NCBI GenBank assembly: GCA_947471035.1
Contig: CANIWJ010000027.1
Span: 1-37,246, forward strand
Source of the DNA: Verrucomicrobiota bacterium
Lineage (GTDB): Bacteria; Verrucomicrobiota; Verrucomicrobiia; Opitutales; Opitutaceae
Length of the DNA: 37,246 bases
Direction of reading: 5' to 3'
The notes below the pieces were generated by a model that worked only from the letters and a program-made list of their open reading frames with translations, searched no databases and was not told where the DNA came from. Of this stretch, positions 29,127-36,618 are shown piece by piece. A program made the position numbers and the translations under genes. Position 1 is the first letter of the stretch; every line of letters starts with the position of its first letter.

Positions 29127-30545
29127 TCAGCGAACGAGTTGATTGACGACGACATCGAGCATGCCGTCGATAATGCCGATCATACGGGAAGAGGCCTCGA
29201 AAGCACGCTGGTATTTCAACAGATCAGCCATTTCTTCATCCATCGAAACACCGCTGATGCCTTGGCGCTGGGTGCGGACGAGGGCCTCGATGTTTTTCTG
29301 GTCTTCGAGGCGGCCATCGGTGCTGGATACGGTGCGGCCAAAACCACTGACCACGCCGGAATAATACTGGGCGAAGGTGCCATCGATACGGTCGCCGGAA
29401 GCGGTGGCAAACTTTGTGGAGGATAGAGCGGCGACCGCCCTGGCCAGGGTGTTGTCGCCGGCGGAACCACTATCCGAGGCCTTGAGGGCGACGGGGGTCA
29501 CGCCGGCATCGAGCGCGATGGTGGCCGAAGGCGTGGCGGCGCTAAAGGTGAAGAAGTCGCCGGTGGCACCGGTGGGATTGTAGGCGGCGTTGACTGATTC
29601 GGCGAGTTGGCCGGCGAACGCGCCGATGGAGTCGCGCAGGTTCTGGATCGTGGTATCCTTGGCGTTGAGCATGCCCTTGATCGTTCCGGAACTGAGCGCG
29701 ATTGGCGTGGCGGCGGAACCGGCGGTGAGCTGGGTGCCATCAAAGGCGACGTCGTTGGTCACGCTGGCCAGGCTCACCAGCACGATGGGAGTGCCGGAGG
29801 CATCGCGCACAAACACATCGATCTGGCCATCCTCGGTCGCGTTAGGGCGGGTTTCGGCGCCGATCTTACCCGCGAGTTTTTCGATCGCGGCCTGACGGCG
29901 GTCGCGCAGATCGACGGCGGTGCCGGGATGATTGAGCTCGAGGCCGCCGATCTGGCTGTTGAGCTCAGCCACGGAGAGGAGCAAATCGGAAGTGGTGCCC
30001 GTTTCGCTATCAATTTGGGTGTCGAGATCGTCTTGGAGCTGGGCGAGGCGGCCATCTGTGACTTGGAAGCGGTCGGCCATGATGGACGCGCGCTGGACGA
30101 GATTCTGGCGTTCGCCGAGGTCGGTGGGACGGGCGGCGAAAGCCTGGAAAGCGTTAAAAAACTCGCTGACCACGCCGGCCAAACCACTACCCGAGGCGGT
30201 GACATCGTTGGCACCGTTGGTGCGTAGGATGGATTCGCCGAGGGCGGCCTGGGCTTTGGCGTTGGCCTCGGATTCGGAGGTTAGTGCGGCGGTGCGGCCG
30301 ATTTCGCGGCTGAGCTGTTGATCGACGAGGGTATCACGGAGCTGTTGAATGGCCTGGGCTTCGACGCCGAGGGACTTGGGGCCGGCGGGAGTTATCACCG
30401 AACCGCGATCCGCGATCAGCACCCGCTGGCGCGAGTAGCTGGCGTTGTTTACGTTGGCCAGGTTGCTACCCGCGATTTCCACCGCCCGTGCCTGTGCATT
30501 CAGGGCGGTGACGTTTTGGCTGAGGCTGCCGAAGAGTCCGGACAT
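29127..30545 (-). CDS. flgK: Flagellar hook-associated protein 1
   Basis: The 472-residue protein starts like all FlgK proteins (LFGSLSQNVTALNAQARAVE, IAGSNLANVNNASYSRQRV) and ends with the partner helix (MADLLKYQRAFEASSRMIG, IIDGMLDVVVNQLV). The domain between about residues 100 and 400 carries the D1/D2 core, with fewer insertions than the 547-residue E. coli protein. FlgK forms the first hook-filament junction ring. It is preceded by its chaperone gene flgN and followed by flgL. Confidence 0.94.
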   Translation of the reverse strand: MSGLFGSLSQNVTALNAQARAVEIAGSNLANVNNASYSRQRVLIADRGSVITPAGPKSLGVEAQAIQQLRDTLVDQQLSREIGRTAALTSESEANAKAQAALGESILRTNGANDVTASGSGLAGVVSEFFNAFQAFAARPTDLGERQNLVQRASIMADRFQVTDGRLAQLQDDLDTQIDSETGTTSDLLLSVAELNSQIGGLELNHPGTAVDLRDRRQAAIEKLAGKIGAETRPNATEDGQIDVFVRDASGTPIVLVSLASVTNDVAFDGTQLTAGSAATPIALSSGTIKGMLNAKDTTIQNLRDSIGAFAGQLAESVNAAYNPTGATGDFFTFSAATPSATIALDAGVTPVALKASDSGSAGDNTLARAVAALSSTKFATASGDRIDGTFAQYYSGVVSGFGRTVSSTDGRLEDQKNIEALVRTQRQGISGVSMDEEMADLLKYQRAFEASSRMIGIIDGMLDVVVNQLVR

Positions 30546-30587
30546 GGCGGGGAGTGGGTTTGAAGTTGGAGGACGCGGACCGGAAAC

Positions 30588-31085
30588 TTACCCGGTGGCT
30601 TGCAGGGCAGCGGCGGGGCCCGAGATGTTGCCCATGCGACCGGAGGGGGCGTAGGTGCGGGGCCGGGCGGCGGGGTGCAGGGTGGCGAGCGCCTCGCGAT
30701 GGAACTCGACCGCGCGGGAGAGAATGGAGTGATTTTGACGGGCACGGCGGCGGACGCGATGCAGGAGGTGGTTGATCTCATCGATCAAGGCACCAAGGAG
30801 CGGGCGTTGATCAGCGGGGAAAAAGTCCAGCAAACGGCGCAAACTGGCGTCGGCGGGCTGGTCGTGCGCGAGAGCGAAACGTGCGACCCAGGCTTCGCGG
30901 GACTCGCGGTTGCGCGCGGTCTCGGCGGCGAGCTGCTCGATGGCGAGCGAGGTCTCGGCGACGGCCTGGGCCTCGCGGCGCCAGAGTTGATTTTGCTGTT
31001 CGTCAAACAAAGCGAGCAAGCCGCCGTAACCGGCAAGCTCGGCGCGGAGGAGTTCCACAAGGGGAAGAAAAGGAAGGGAGTTCAT
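30588..31085 (-). CDS. flgN: FlgN-like chaperone for FlgK/FlgL
   Basis: The 165-residue protein is largely helical, rich in Leu, Ala, Glu and Arg, with a start (LVELLRAELAGYGGLLALFDEQQ) and a late NHSILSRAVEFHREAL segment typical of the FlgN family. It would bind unfolded FlgK and FlgL in the cytoplasm and deliver them to the export gate. The ATG shares its region with the flgJ stop (31085), so the genes are coupled. The family is poorly conserved; the assignment rests on the helical pattern, size and position directly before flgK. Confidence 0.8.
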   Translation of the reverse strand: MNSLPFLPLVELLRAELAGYGGLLALFDEQQNQLWRREAQAVAETSLAIEQLAAETARNRESREAWVARFALAHDQPADASLRRLLDFFPADQRPLLGALIDEINHLLHRVRRRARQNHSILSRAVEFHREALATLHPAARPRTYAPSGRMGNISGPAAALQATG

Positions 31086-31438
31086 TACGTTTCGTCGTCC
31101 GAGGACGCGGGTGAAAGTTGACGGGAGATGACGCTGGCCAGGCCGAGGCCGCCGCCTTGGGAGACGGAGTTGGCCAGCACATCGGTGAGCATGTAACCAT
31201 AGACGCCGCCGCCGCTGCTACCGGGGCCGGCTTTGCCGCCCATGGAGCCGTTCATCATCGGCTCGATGGCCGGGGCGAGCATCTGGCGAACGAGGATGGC
31301 CTCAAATTGTTGGGCGGCCTTGGTGACTTCGGCCGGGGTGGGCTTGGGCGCTGCGCCCGAGCCCGACTCCGCCGTATCCTTCCGGCCAGTTTGGTTGGCG
31401 ACGGAAGGGGTAAGCGAGGAGATGGCGGAGACATTCAT
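31085..31438 (-). CDS. flgJ: Single-domain rod-binding protein FlgJ
   Basis: The 117-residue protein contains only the rod-binding domain (EVTKAAQQFEAILVRQMLAP, MMNGSMGGKAGPGSSGG, then YGYMLTDVLANSVSQGGGLG). The C-terminal muramidase domain of enterobacterial FlgJ is missing, as in many other phyla, so a separate lytic enzyme must open the wall. It serves as a rod cap or scaffold during assembly. It sits 20 bases after flgI and overlaps flgN. Confidence 0.9.
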   Translation of the reverse strand: MNVSAISSLTPSVANQTGRKDTAESGSGAAPKPTPAEVTKAAQQFEAILVRQMLAPAIEPMMNGSMGGKAGPGSSGGGVYGYMLTDVLANSVSQGGGLGLASVISRQLSPASSDDET

Positions 31439-31458
31439 GACAAAGTTAGGGAAACGAA

Positions 31459-32553
31459 TCAGTTGATGATCAGGTCGGCTTGCAGGGCGCCGGCGGTCTT
31501 GAGGGTCTGAAAAATGGCCATCATCTCGCGGGTGCTGACGCCGAGCGCGTTAAGAGCGGAGGCGAGGCGCTCCACCGAAGGGGCTTCGGGGACGATGATG
31601 AAGTTGCCCTTGCCCTCTTTCACATCGGTCTGGGTGGTGGGAACGATGGCCGTCTGGCCGCCGCTGAGCGGGTTGGGTTGGGAGACGTTGAGGGTAGAGG
31701 CGATGGTGATGGTGAGCGAACCGTGGCTGATCGCGACCTGGGAAAGACCGACCGGAGCGGTGGCCACGATGGTGCCGGTGCGCTCGTTGATGACGATGCG
31801 GGCCGTGCTGTCAGGGATCACGGTGACGGAACCGATATCAGCGAGGAAAAGCACATCGCGGCCGGCGTAGGCGGCGGGCAGCACGAGATCGACGGTGGCG
31901 GCGTCGCGGGCGTGGGCCTGTGACTCGGGGAAAAGCTCATTGATCGCATCGGCCATGCGGGAGGCGGAGGTGAAGTCGGGCTGATGCAGAGAGAGCGAAA
32001 GGCGGCCGTCTTTCACGAAATCGGCCGGGATCTCGCGTTCCACGATGGCACCGTTGCTGATGATGCCGACGGTGGGATGGTTTTTCTGCACCGTGGCCCC
32101 GCCGGCGCCGCCGGCGCCACCTACAAAACCGCCGACCGCGACGGGGCCTTGCGCGACGGCGTAAACGCGACCGTCAGCACCGATCAGAGGAGTCTGGAGC
32201 AGAACGGCTCCCTGAAGCGACTTGGCGTCGCCGAGGGAAGCGACGGTGACGTCGATGCGGGAGCCGTTTTTCAAGAAGGCACCGATGTCGGCCGTGATCA
32301 TGACGGCGGCGGCGTTCTTGGACTTGATCTGGGTGGGATCGAGTTTCAGGCCGTTGCGTTCGAGGACGTTGGCTACGGAGCGCAAGGTGGCGAGGGCGTT
32401 GGAATCGCCGTCGCCGGCCAGACCGACCACGATGCCGTAGCCGACCAGTTGATTTTCCCGCTGGCCGTCGAGACGGGTAAGATCTTTCACGCGAGCGGCG
32501 TGCAGCGCGAGCGGCAGCACGAGGCAAAGTAAGGTGAAAAGGCGAAGGCGCAT
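31459..32553 (-). CDS. flgI: Flagellar P-ring protein FlgI
   Basis: The 364-residue protein has a signal peptide (RLFTLLCLVLPLALHA) followed by the invariant opening (RVKDLTRLDGQRENQLVGYG, IVVGLAGDGDS). Later hallmarks are AAVMITADIGAF, LQGAVLLQTPLIGADGRVY, IVINERTGTIVA and the C-terminal MMAIFQTLKTAGALQADLII. It assembles the P ring around the rod in the peptidoglycan layer. A Gly-rich insertion (GGFVGGAGGAGGATVQ) is within the normal position for such a loop. P and L ring genes confirm a Gram-negative envelope. Confidence 0.95.
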   Translation of the reverse strand: MRLRLFTLLCLVLPLALHAARVKDLTRLDGQRENQLVGYGIVVGLAGDGDSNALATLRSVANVLERNGLKLDPTQIKSKNAAAVMITADIGAFLKNGSRIDVTVASLGDAKSLQGAVLLQTPLIGADGRVYAVAQGPVAVGGFVGGAGGAGGATVQKNHPTVGIISNGAIVEREIPADFVKDGRLSLSLHQPDFTSASRMADAINELFPESQAHARDAATVDLVLPAAYAGRDVLFLADIGSVTVIPDSTARIVINERTGTIVATAPVGLSQVAISHGSLTITIASTLNVSQPNPLSGGQTAIVPTTQTDVKEGKGNFIIVPEAPSVERLASALNALGVSTREMMAIFQTLKTAGALQADLIIN

Positions 32554-32594
32554 GGGAGGGAAAGTTCGGCGGAGGAGTCGGCGAAAGGAGCGAC

Positions 32595-33200
32595 TTAGAA
32601 GGGGCGGAGTTTTTCGTAGAACTTGCTCAACCAGCCGCGTTTTTGGGCGTCGGAGAGCGAGCCCTCGGAGATGAATTCGAGGCGGGCGTCGGCAATGTTA
32701 CTCGATTGGATCGTATTGTCGGAAGCGATGTCGGAGGGACGGACGAGGCCGTGCAGAATGACGTTTTGAGTCTCGCCAGAGAAGGTGAGGCGACGGGCAC
32801 CGGCGATGACCAGATTGCCGTTGGGCAGGACATCGGTGACCAGCACGGCGGCGCGGGCGTTGAGGGATTGGGAATTGCTGACCTGACCGCCGCCGCTGAA
32901 GTCGCTCTTGCCCCCGAACTTGATGCCGGGAAGCTGGCCGCCTTTGGTGCCGAGCTTGCTCACCGCAGCCGGGAACAGGAACTGGGAGACGGCGGCGTCC
33001 ACGTTGCCGTCGCTCTTGGTGGACTTGTTTTGCGAGGAACTGGTGACCGCACTTTCCGAGACGACGATGGTGAGAATATCGCCGACTTGGGCAGCCTTGA
33101 TGTCGGCGGCGAATCCTTGTTCGCGCGATCCGGGCGCGGTCCAGAGCGAGCCGGCGCAAGCGAGCGCGGGGAGCAGCAGGGAGAAAACGAGGGGCTTCAT
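32595..33200 (-). CDS. flgH: Flagellar L-ring protein FlgH
   Basis: The 201-residue protein has an N-terminal export signal with a Cys at its end (LLPALACAGS). The lipobox is imperfect, so lipid anchoring is likely from the family but not certain. Conserved segments are KAAQVGDILTIVVSESAVTS, NARAAVLVTDVLPNGNLVIA, GARRLTFSGETQ and LVRPSDIASDNTIQSSNIAD. It forms the outer-membrane L ring. It lies between flgA and flgI, the normal order. Confidence 0.94.
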   Translation of the reverse strand: MKPLVFSLLLPALACAGSLWTAPGSREQGFAADIKAAQVGDILTIVVSESAVTSSSQNKSTKSDGNVDAAVSQFLFPAAVSKLGTKGGQLPGIKFGGKSDFSGGGQVSNSQSLNARAAVLVTDVLPNGNLVIAGARRLTFSGETQNVILHGLVRPSDIASDNTIQSSNIADARLEFISEGSLSDAQKRGWLSKFYEKLRPF

Positions 33201-33228
33201 GGCGAAAGGGGGAGTTTAGGCGAAGGGT

Positions 33229-33936
33229 TTAGAAGCGGACCGAGGCGCGGGACTCGGCGACGACGAGGGCGATAAAGTCTTTTTTGGAGTCGGGGTTGCG
33301 CACCCGCACTGGCTCGCCGCGGGCGGCGTCCTGCAGGGCGACGCCGCGCAGGGTGATGGTGAGCTTGCCGTCGGTGGCGAGCACCTCGATGGACTGGCCG
33401 CGTCGAACCAGTGGGCGGCGCACCACATCTCGCCAGGTCAGAAGGCGACCGGCGGGGACGTTGCGGGCGAAATTCAGTTCTGCGGTGGTATCGGCGGGAA
33501 GGGCCTCGCGCTCGCGTAGCATGTCGAAACGGCGGGTATCCAGAGCCATGGTATCGAGCGGGCTGGCGGTGGCGGCGGGTTCGCGGAGCGTCCAACCATC
33601 GCGCCAGAGTTCAGCGCGCAGGATCAGCGTGTGCTCGGTGGCGCGGCCGGCTTCATCGGTGGCGCGCACCGTGACTAGAATCTGAGGGGCAAGCTCGGCG
33701 GGAGCGTTGACAATGGCCAGATCCGCCGTCGCCGGAGCGGTGGCGGGGCGGGGGCGATTCCAGGCCAGCTGCAAGTCGCCCGAGACCTGATAACGATCCA
33801 CCAGCAAGGCGGAGAGCGTGCCGAGCCAGGGATCCGTTTCCACGGCGGTAGCGGCGGGCGCGGTCTGGGCCGCCAGCGGCCGGACGAAGGCGGCGAGGGC
33901 GAGCAGCAAACCGAAAAGTGCGGGGCGAAGGAGCAT
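33229..33936 (-). CDS. flgA: P-ring assembly chaperone FlgA (SAF domain)
   Basis: The 235-residue protein has a signal peptide (LRPALFGLLLALAAFVRPLAAQ). The C-terminal half (about 135-235) is the SAF/FlgA domain, with the ARNVPAGRLLTWRDVVRRPLV and RRGQSIEVLATDGKLTITLR segments and the ending DSKKDFIALVV. FlgA is a periplasmic chaperone for FlgI. The N-terminal half is less conserved. It starts 5 bases after the flgG stop. Confidence 0.9.
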   Translation of the reverse strand: MLLRPALFGLLLALAAFVRPLAAQTAPAATAVETDPWLGTLSALLVDRYQVSGDLQLAWNRPRPATAPATADLAIVNAPAELAPQILVTVRATDEAGRATEHTLILRAELWRDGWTLREPAATASPLDTMALDTRRFDMLREREALPADTTAELNFARNVPAGRLLTWRDVVRRPLVRRGQSIEVLATDGKLTITLRGVALQDAARGEPVRVRNPDSKKDFIALVVAESRASVRF

Positions 33937-33941
33937 GGCGA

Positions 33942-34724
33942 TCAGCGTTTGAGCTGGTTGACGTTCTGAAGCATCTCGTCGGAGGTCTGGATGGACTTGC
34001 TGTTCACCTCGTAGGCGCGCTGGGCGACGATGAGGTTAACCATTTCCTCGACGATGTTCACATTGGAGGTCTCGACGTAGCCCTGCATCACGCGGGCGTA
34101 ACCGCTTTCACCCGGCTGGCCGCTCTCGGCCGTGCCGCTGGAACCGGTGGCGGCGTAGAGATTGCCGCCGAGGCTTTCTAGACCGGCGGGATTGGCGAAG
34201 CGCGTCACGGTCAGGCGGAAGCTCTGGCTGCCGGAAGCGCTCTGGTAGGTAACTTCTCCGGACTCGGAGACGTTGATCGCGGTGGTGCCGGCGGGCACAT
34301 TTTGAAAACCGCTCAGGATGGGCATGCCGTCCGTATTCACGACTTGGCCACTGGCGTTGAGTTTGAAGGAGCCGTCGCGGGTGTAGGCGGTGGTGCCGTC
34401 GGGACGCTGAACCTCGAAGAAACCGTCGCCTTGCAGCGCGAGGTCGAGACGTTCGCCGGTGTTGGTGAGCTGCCCCTGGGTAAAGACCTTGGAGGTGGCG
34501 GCGACGCGTGAACCGTTACCGACCTCGATGCCGGTGGGGACGACGTTGCCGCCGCCGTTTTCCGCGCCCGCGTTCTTGGGCTTCTGGTAGAGCAAATCCT
34601 GAAACTGGATGGTGCTGCGCTTGAAGCCGGGGGTATTCACGTTCGCGAGGTTGTTCGCGATGGTGTTCAAGTTGAGCTGCTGGGCTTCCATGCCGGTCGC
34701 GGCAGAGTAAAGGGAGAGATTCAT
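33942..34724 (-). CDS. flgG: Flagellar distal rod protein FlgG
   Basis: The 260-residue protein is the standard length. The N-terminus has the rod-hook family motif (LNTIANNLANVNTPGFKRS), and the C-terminus has SNVNIVEEMVNLIVAQRAYE and NSKSIQTSDEMLQNVNQL. The FlgG-specific insertion after residue 45 (FQDLLYQKPKNAGAENGGG) is present. It is exported and polymerises into the distal rod inside the P and L rings. It follows flgF by 12 bases. Confidence 0.95.
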   Translation of the reverse strand: MNLSLYSAATGMEAQQLNLNTIANNLANVNTPGFKRSTIQFQDLLYQKPKNAGAENGGGNVVPTGIEVGNGSRVAATSKVFTQGQLTNTGERLDLALQGDGFFEVQRPDGTTAYTRDGSFKLNASGQVVNTDGMPILSGFQNVPAGTTAINVSESGEVTYQSASGSQSFRLTVTRFANPAGLESLGGNLYAATGSSGTAESGQPGESGYARVMQGYVETSNVNIVEEMVNLIVAQRAYEVNSKSIQTSDEMLQNVNQLKR

Positions 34725-34736
34725 GGCGGGTCGGGG

Positions 34737-35486
34737 TTAAGTTAAAGCGTCCAACGTCTTGGACATGATGCTGTCGCGGCTCTGGATAAGTTTTTGATTG
34801 GCCTCGTAGGCGCGGGCGATGTTGACGAGGTCCACCATCTCGCGGAGCGGGGCGACGTTGCTCGCCTCCAGGTAGCCTTGTTGCACCACGGGTTTCTCGA
34901 CCGGGGCCATGCCCGCGCCGGCGCCGGCCTGATAAAGACCACCGGGCAGGGGAATGAGGCGGGAGGGTTGGCTGGCGTCGGCAATGCCGAGCTTGCCGAG
35001 AATGGCGTCACCTTGGCGGACCGTGCCGTCGGCGGTTACGACCGGGGAACCGCCCTGTTGGAGAAGCTGAATTGGGTCGCCGCGGTCATTGAGAATTTCC
35101 AGGCCCTGACCGGTCACAAGAGTGCGGTCCGGACGCACGCTGAGCTCGCCGGCGCGGGTGTAGGCGAGTTCGCCGTCCGGTTTGCGAACGGTGAAGTAGC
35201 CGGGACCGGAAACGGCGACATCGAGGTCGCGGCGGGTGGGGCGGTTTTCCCCGGGTTGAAACGCGATGGCGTAGCGGGATTGGGGAAACAGCGCGGGCAT
35301 GCCCTCGCCGCGGTCGGCACGCGCGCTGGGATCAACCAAAACCTCACCCATACCTTCAGCCGCCACCTGCACGGTGCGGCGCTTGTAACCGTTGACCTGG
35401 CTGGAGGTGATGTTCTGGGAAACCGCATCCTGCCAACGCTCCAGCGCACTCAGGGAAGCTGCGCTTTGATAGAGCCCGATGTTCAT
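34737..35486 (-). CDS. flgF: Flagellar proximal rod protein FlgF
   Basis: The 249-residue protein belongs to the rod-hook family (MNIGLYQSAASLSALERWQD, AVSQNITSSQVNGYKRRTVQ; C-terminal VVQQGYLEASNVAPLREMVD and NIARAYEANQKLIQSRDS). It is assigned FlgF rather than FlgG from its position before flgG and its more divergent N-terminal motif. It is the first gene of the flgF-to-fliC series. The ATG lies only about 3 bases after the start site predicted by the sigma-54-like promoter at 35500-35516. Confidence 0.88.
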   Translation of the reverse strand: MNIGLYQSAASLSALERWQDAVSQNITSSQVNGYKRRTVQVAAEGMGEVLVDPSARADRGEGMPALFPQSRYAIAFQPGENRPTRRDLDVAVSGPGYFTVRKPDGELAYTRAGELSVRPDRTLVTGQGLEILNDRGDPIQLLQQGGSPVVTADGTVRQGDAILGKLGIADASQPSRLIPLPGGLYQAGAGAGMAPVEKPVVQQGYLEASNVAPLREMVDLVNIARAYEANQKLIQSRDSIMSKTLDALT

Positions 35487-35499
35487 AGTTTCACACCAT

Positions 35500-35516
35500 A
35501 GCAGCGGATGTGCCAG
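35500..35516 (-). promoter_or_regulatory. Sigma-54-like promoter in front of flgF
   Basis: On the minus strand the site reads CTGGCAC-ATCCG-CTGCT. The invariant GG and GC are present with exactly 10 bases between them, and TGGCAC is a perfect -24 element; the -12 box has C for the first T. The predicted start falls about 3 bases before the flgF ATG, so the message would be nearly leaderless. That unusual geometry lowers confidence. Confidence 0.55.
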
Positions 35517-35617
35517 ATTTCTTAATAACTGATGAACAATATTTTAAAAATCAAAAGCACTCGCCTGCGCTTTTTGCCGAGGCAACCCAGCAAGATTTGC
35601 CGCCCCGCGCCGGGCAC

Positions 35618-36379
35618 TTACTTTTTCCAAACCAGCAGCCGGGTGCCGCGCCAATCCTCGAGGGAGATTTCCTGATCGGGGGATACCCCGGGGATTCCGA
35701 AGGTATTGCTGATTAACCAAGCTCCCGGACGGAGTTCGGCCCGGGCCTTTTGCCACAGGGCGGGCATGGGCAGCGGCGACAAAAAGCAGTAAACCACATC
35801 GTAGGGGGCGAGCGGGACGCGCCAGAGACTGCGGTAACGGATGCGGCAGTTTCTCCTGGGTAAGGCTCGCAACCAAGCTAAGACAAAGGTCAGGGGTGCC
35901 GTCTCCACACCGGTGAACTGGGCCTTCGGATAGAGCCGTGCGAGCTGACAAAGCGGATCCGCCAACCCACAGCCCAGATCAATGAAGCGAAACTCCGGCG
36001 AATGCTCCCGCAACAATTCCGCCAAGCGCAGGGTCGCAGCGTTACTCGTCAGGTAGAGCGGCACGCCGTGGCGAAAACTATTCCAGTTCAAGAGCAGCAC
36101 GACCAGGAAGGCACCCAGGTAGGCGACGGGTGGCAGTGCCAGGGCATTCAAACCCAGCAGGGCCGGAAAAAAAAGCGCCTGAAACAATCCCCACCAGCGG
36201 GTAAGGCCGAAACGGCGGCCAATCGAGACGGCAAGCCCGGACTGCGCCAACACCAACAGCACCCAAGGCAGCCGTACCCGGGCGAAGTTAACCAACAGGA
36301 ACGCCGCCAACGCCACCAGCGCCAGAGCGATGCCTTGGGCGGCAAGCGCCCGCAAAATGGGGTAACGCCGGCGCATCAC
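35618..36379 (-). CDS. Membrane-anchored class I SAM-dependent methyltransferase
   Basis: The 253-residue protein has three or four N-terminal hydrophobic segments (about residues 10-32, 36-54, 62-100), then a Rossmann methyltransferase core with motif I FIDLGCGLADPL (about 133), the acidic end of strand 2 (FTGVETAP) and a motif II-like YDVVYCFLSPLP. The substrate is unknown. It is the last gene of the motB operon, overlapping the preceding stop as ATGA. Modification of a membrane or motor component is possible because of this context, but a general role cannot be excluded. Confidence 0.8.
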   Translation of the reverse strand: MMRRRYPILRALAAQGIALALVALAAFLLVNFARVRLPWVLLVLAQSGLAVSIGRRFGLTRWWGLFQALFFPALLGLNALALPPVAYLGAFLVVLLLNWNSFRHGVPLYLTSNAATLRLAELLREHSPEFRFIDLGCGLADPLCQLARLYPKAQFTGVETAPLTFVLAWLRALPRRNCRIRYRSLWRVPLAPYDVVYCFLSPLPMPALWQKARAELRPGAWLISNTFGIPGVSPDQEISLEDWRGTRLLVWKK

Positions 36380-36618
36380 TTACCCGCTGCATAGAGACAA
36401 TCGATTTCGATCCGTTCGCCACAGGAGCAATGCACAATGAGCCGCGTGATTCGGTCCCCCTCGCGCACGCACTCGATGCGGGTGCCGTCGGCCACCTCGG
36501 GCTGGGTGCGATGGACGTGCTTGCCGCTAGCTGCCGAAAAAACCGCCGGCGCGGGCACCGGAGCGGCCGCTTGGTTGGGGGTGCCCACACGGGCGCGATC
36601 AGTAAGAAAGGATTTCAT
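36376..36618 (-). CDS. Small hypothetical protein with Cys motif, in the motB operon
   Basis: This 80-residue protein is not recognised. The first half is Ala/Pro-rich and probably disordered. The second half is a compact beta-type segment (RIECVREGDRITRLIVHCSC, then GERIEIDCLY) with three of its four Cys residues in a CxC...C pattern that could bind a metal. Its ATG overlaps the motB stop as TGATG and its stop overlaps the methyltransferase start, so it is translationally coupled to both. Confidence 0.7.
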   Translation of the reverse strand: MKSFLTDRARVGTPNQAAAPVPAPAVFSAASGKHVHRTQPEVADGTRIECVREGDRITRLIVHCSCGERIEIDCLYAAGK

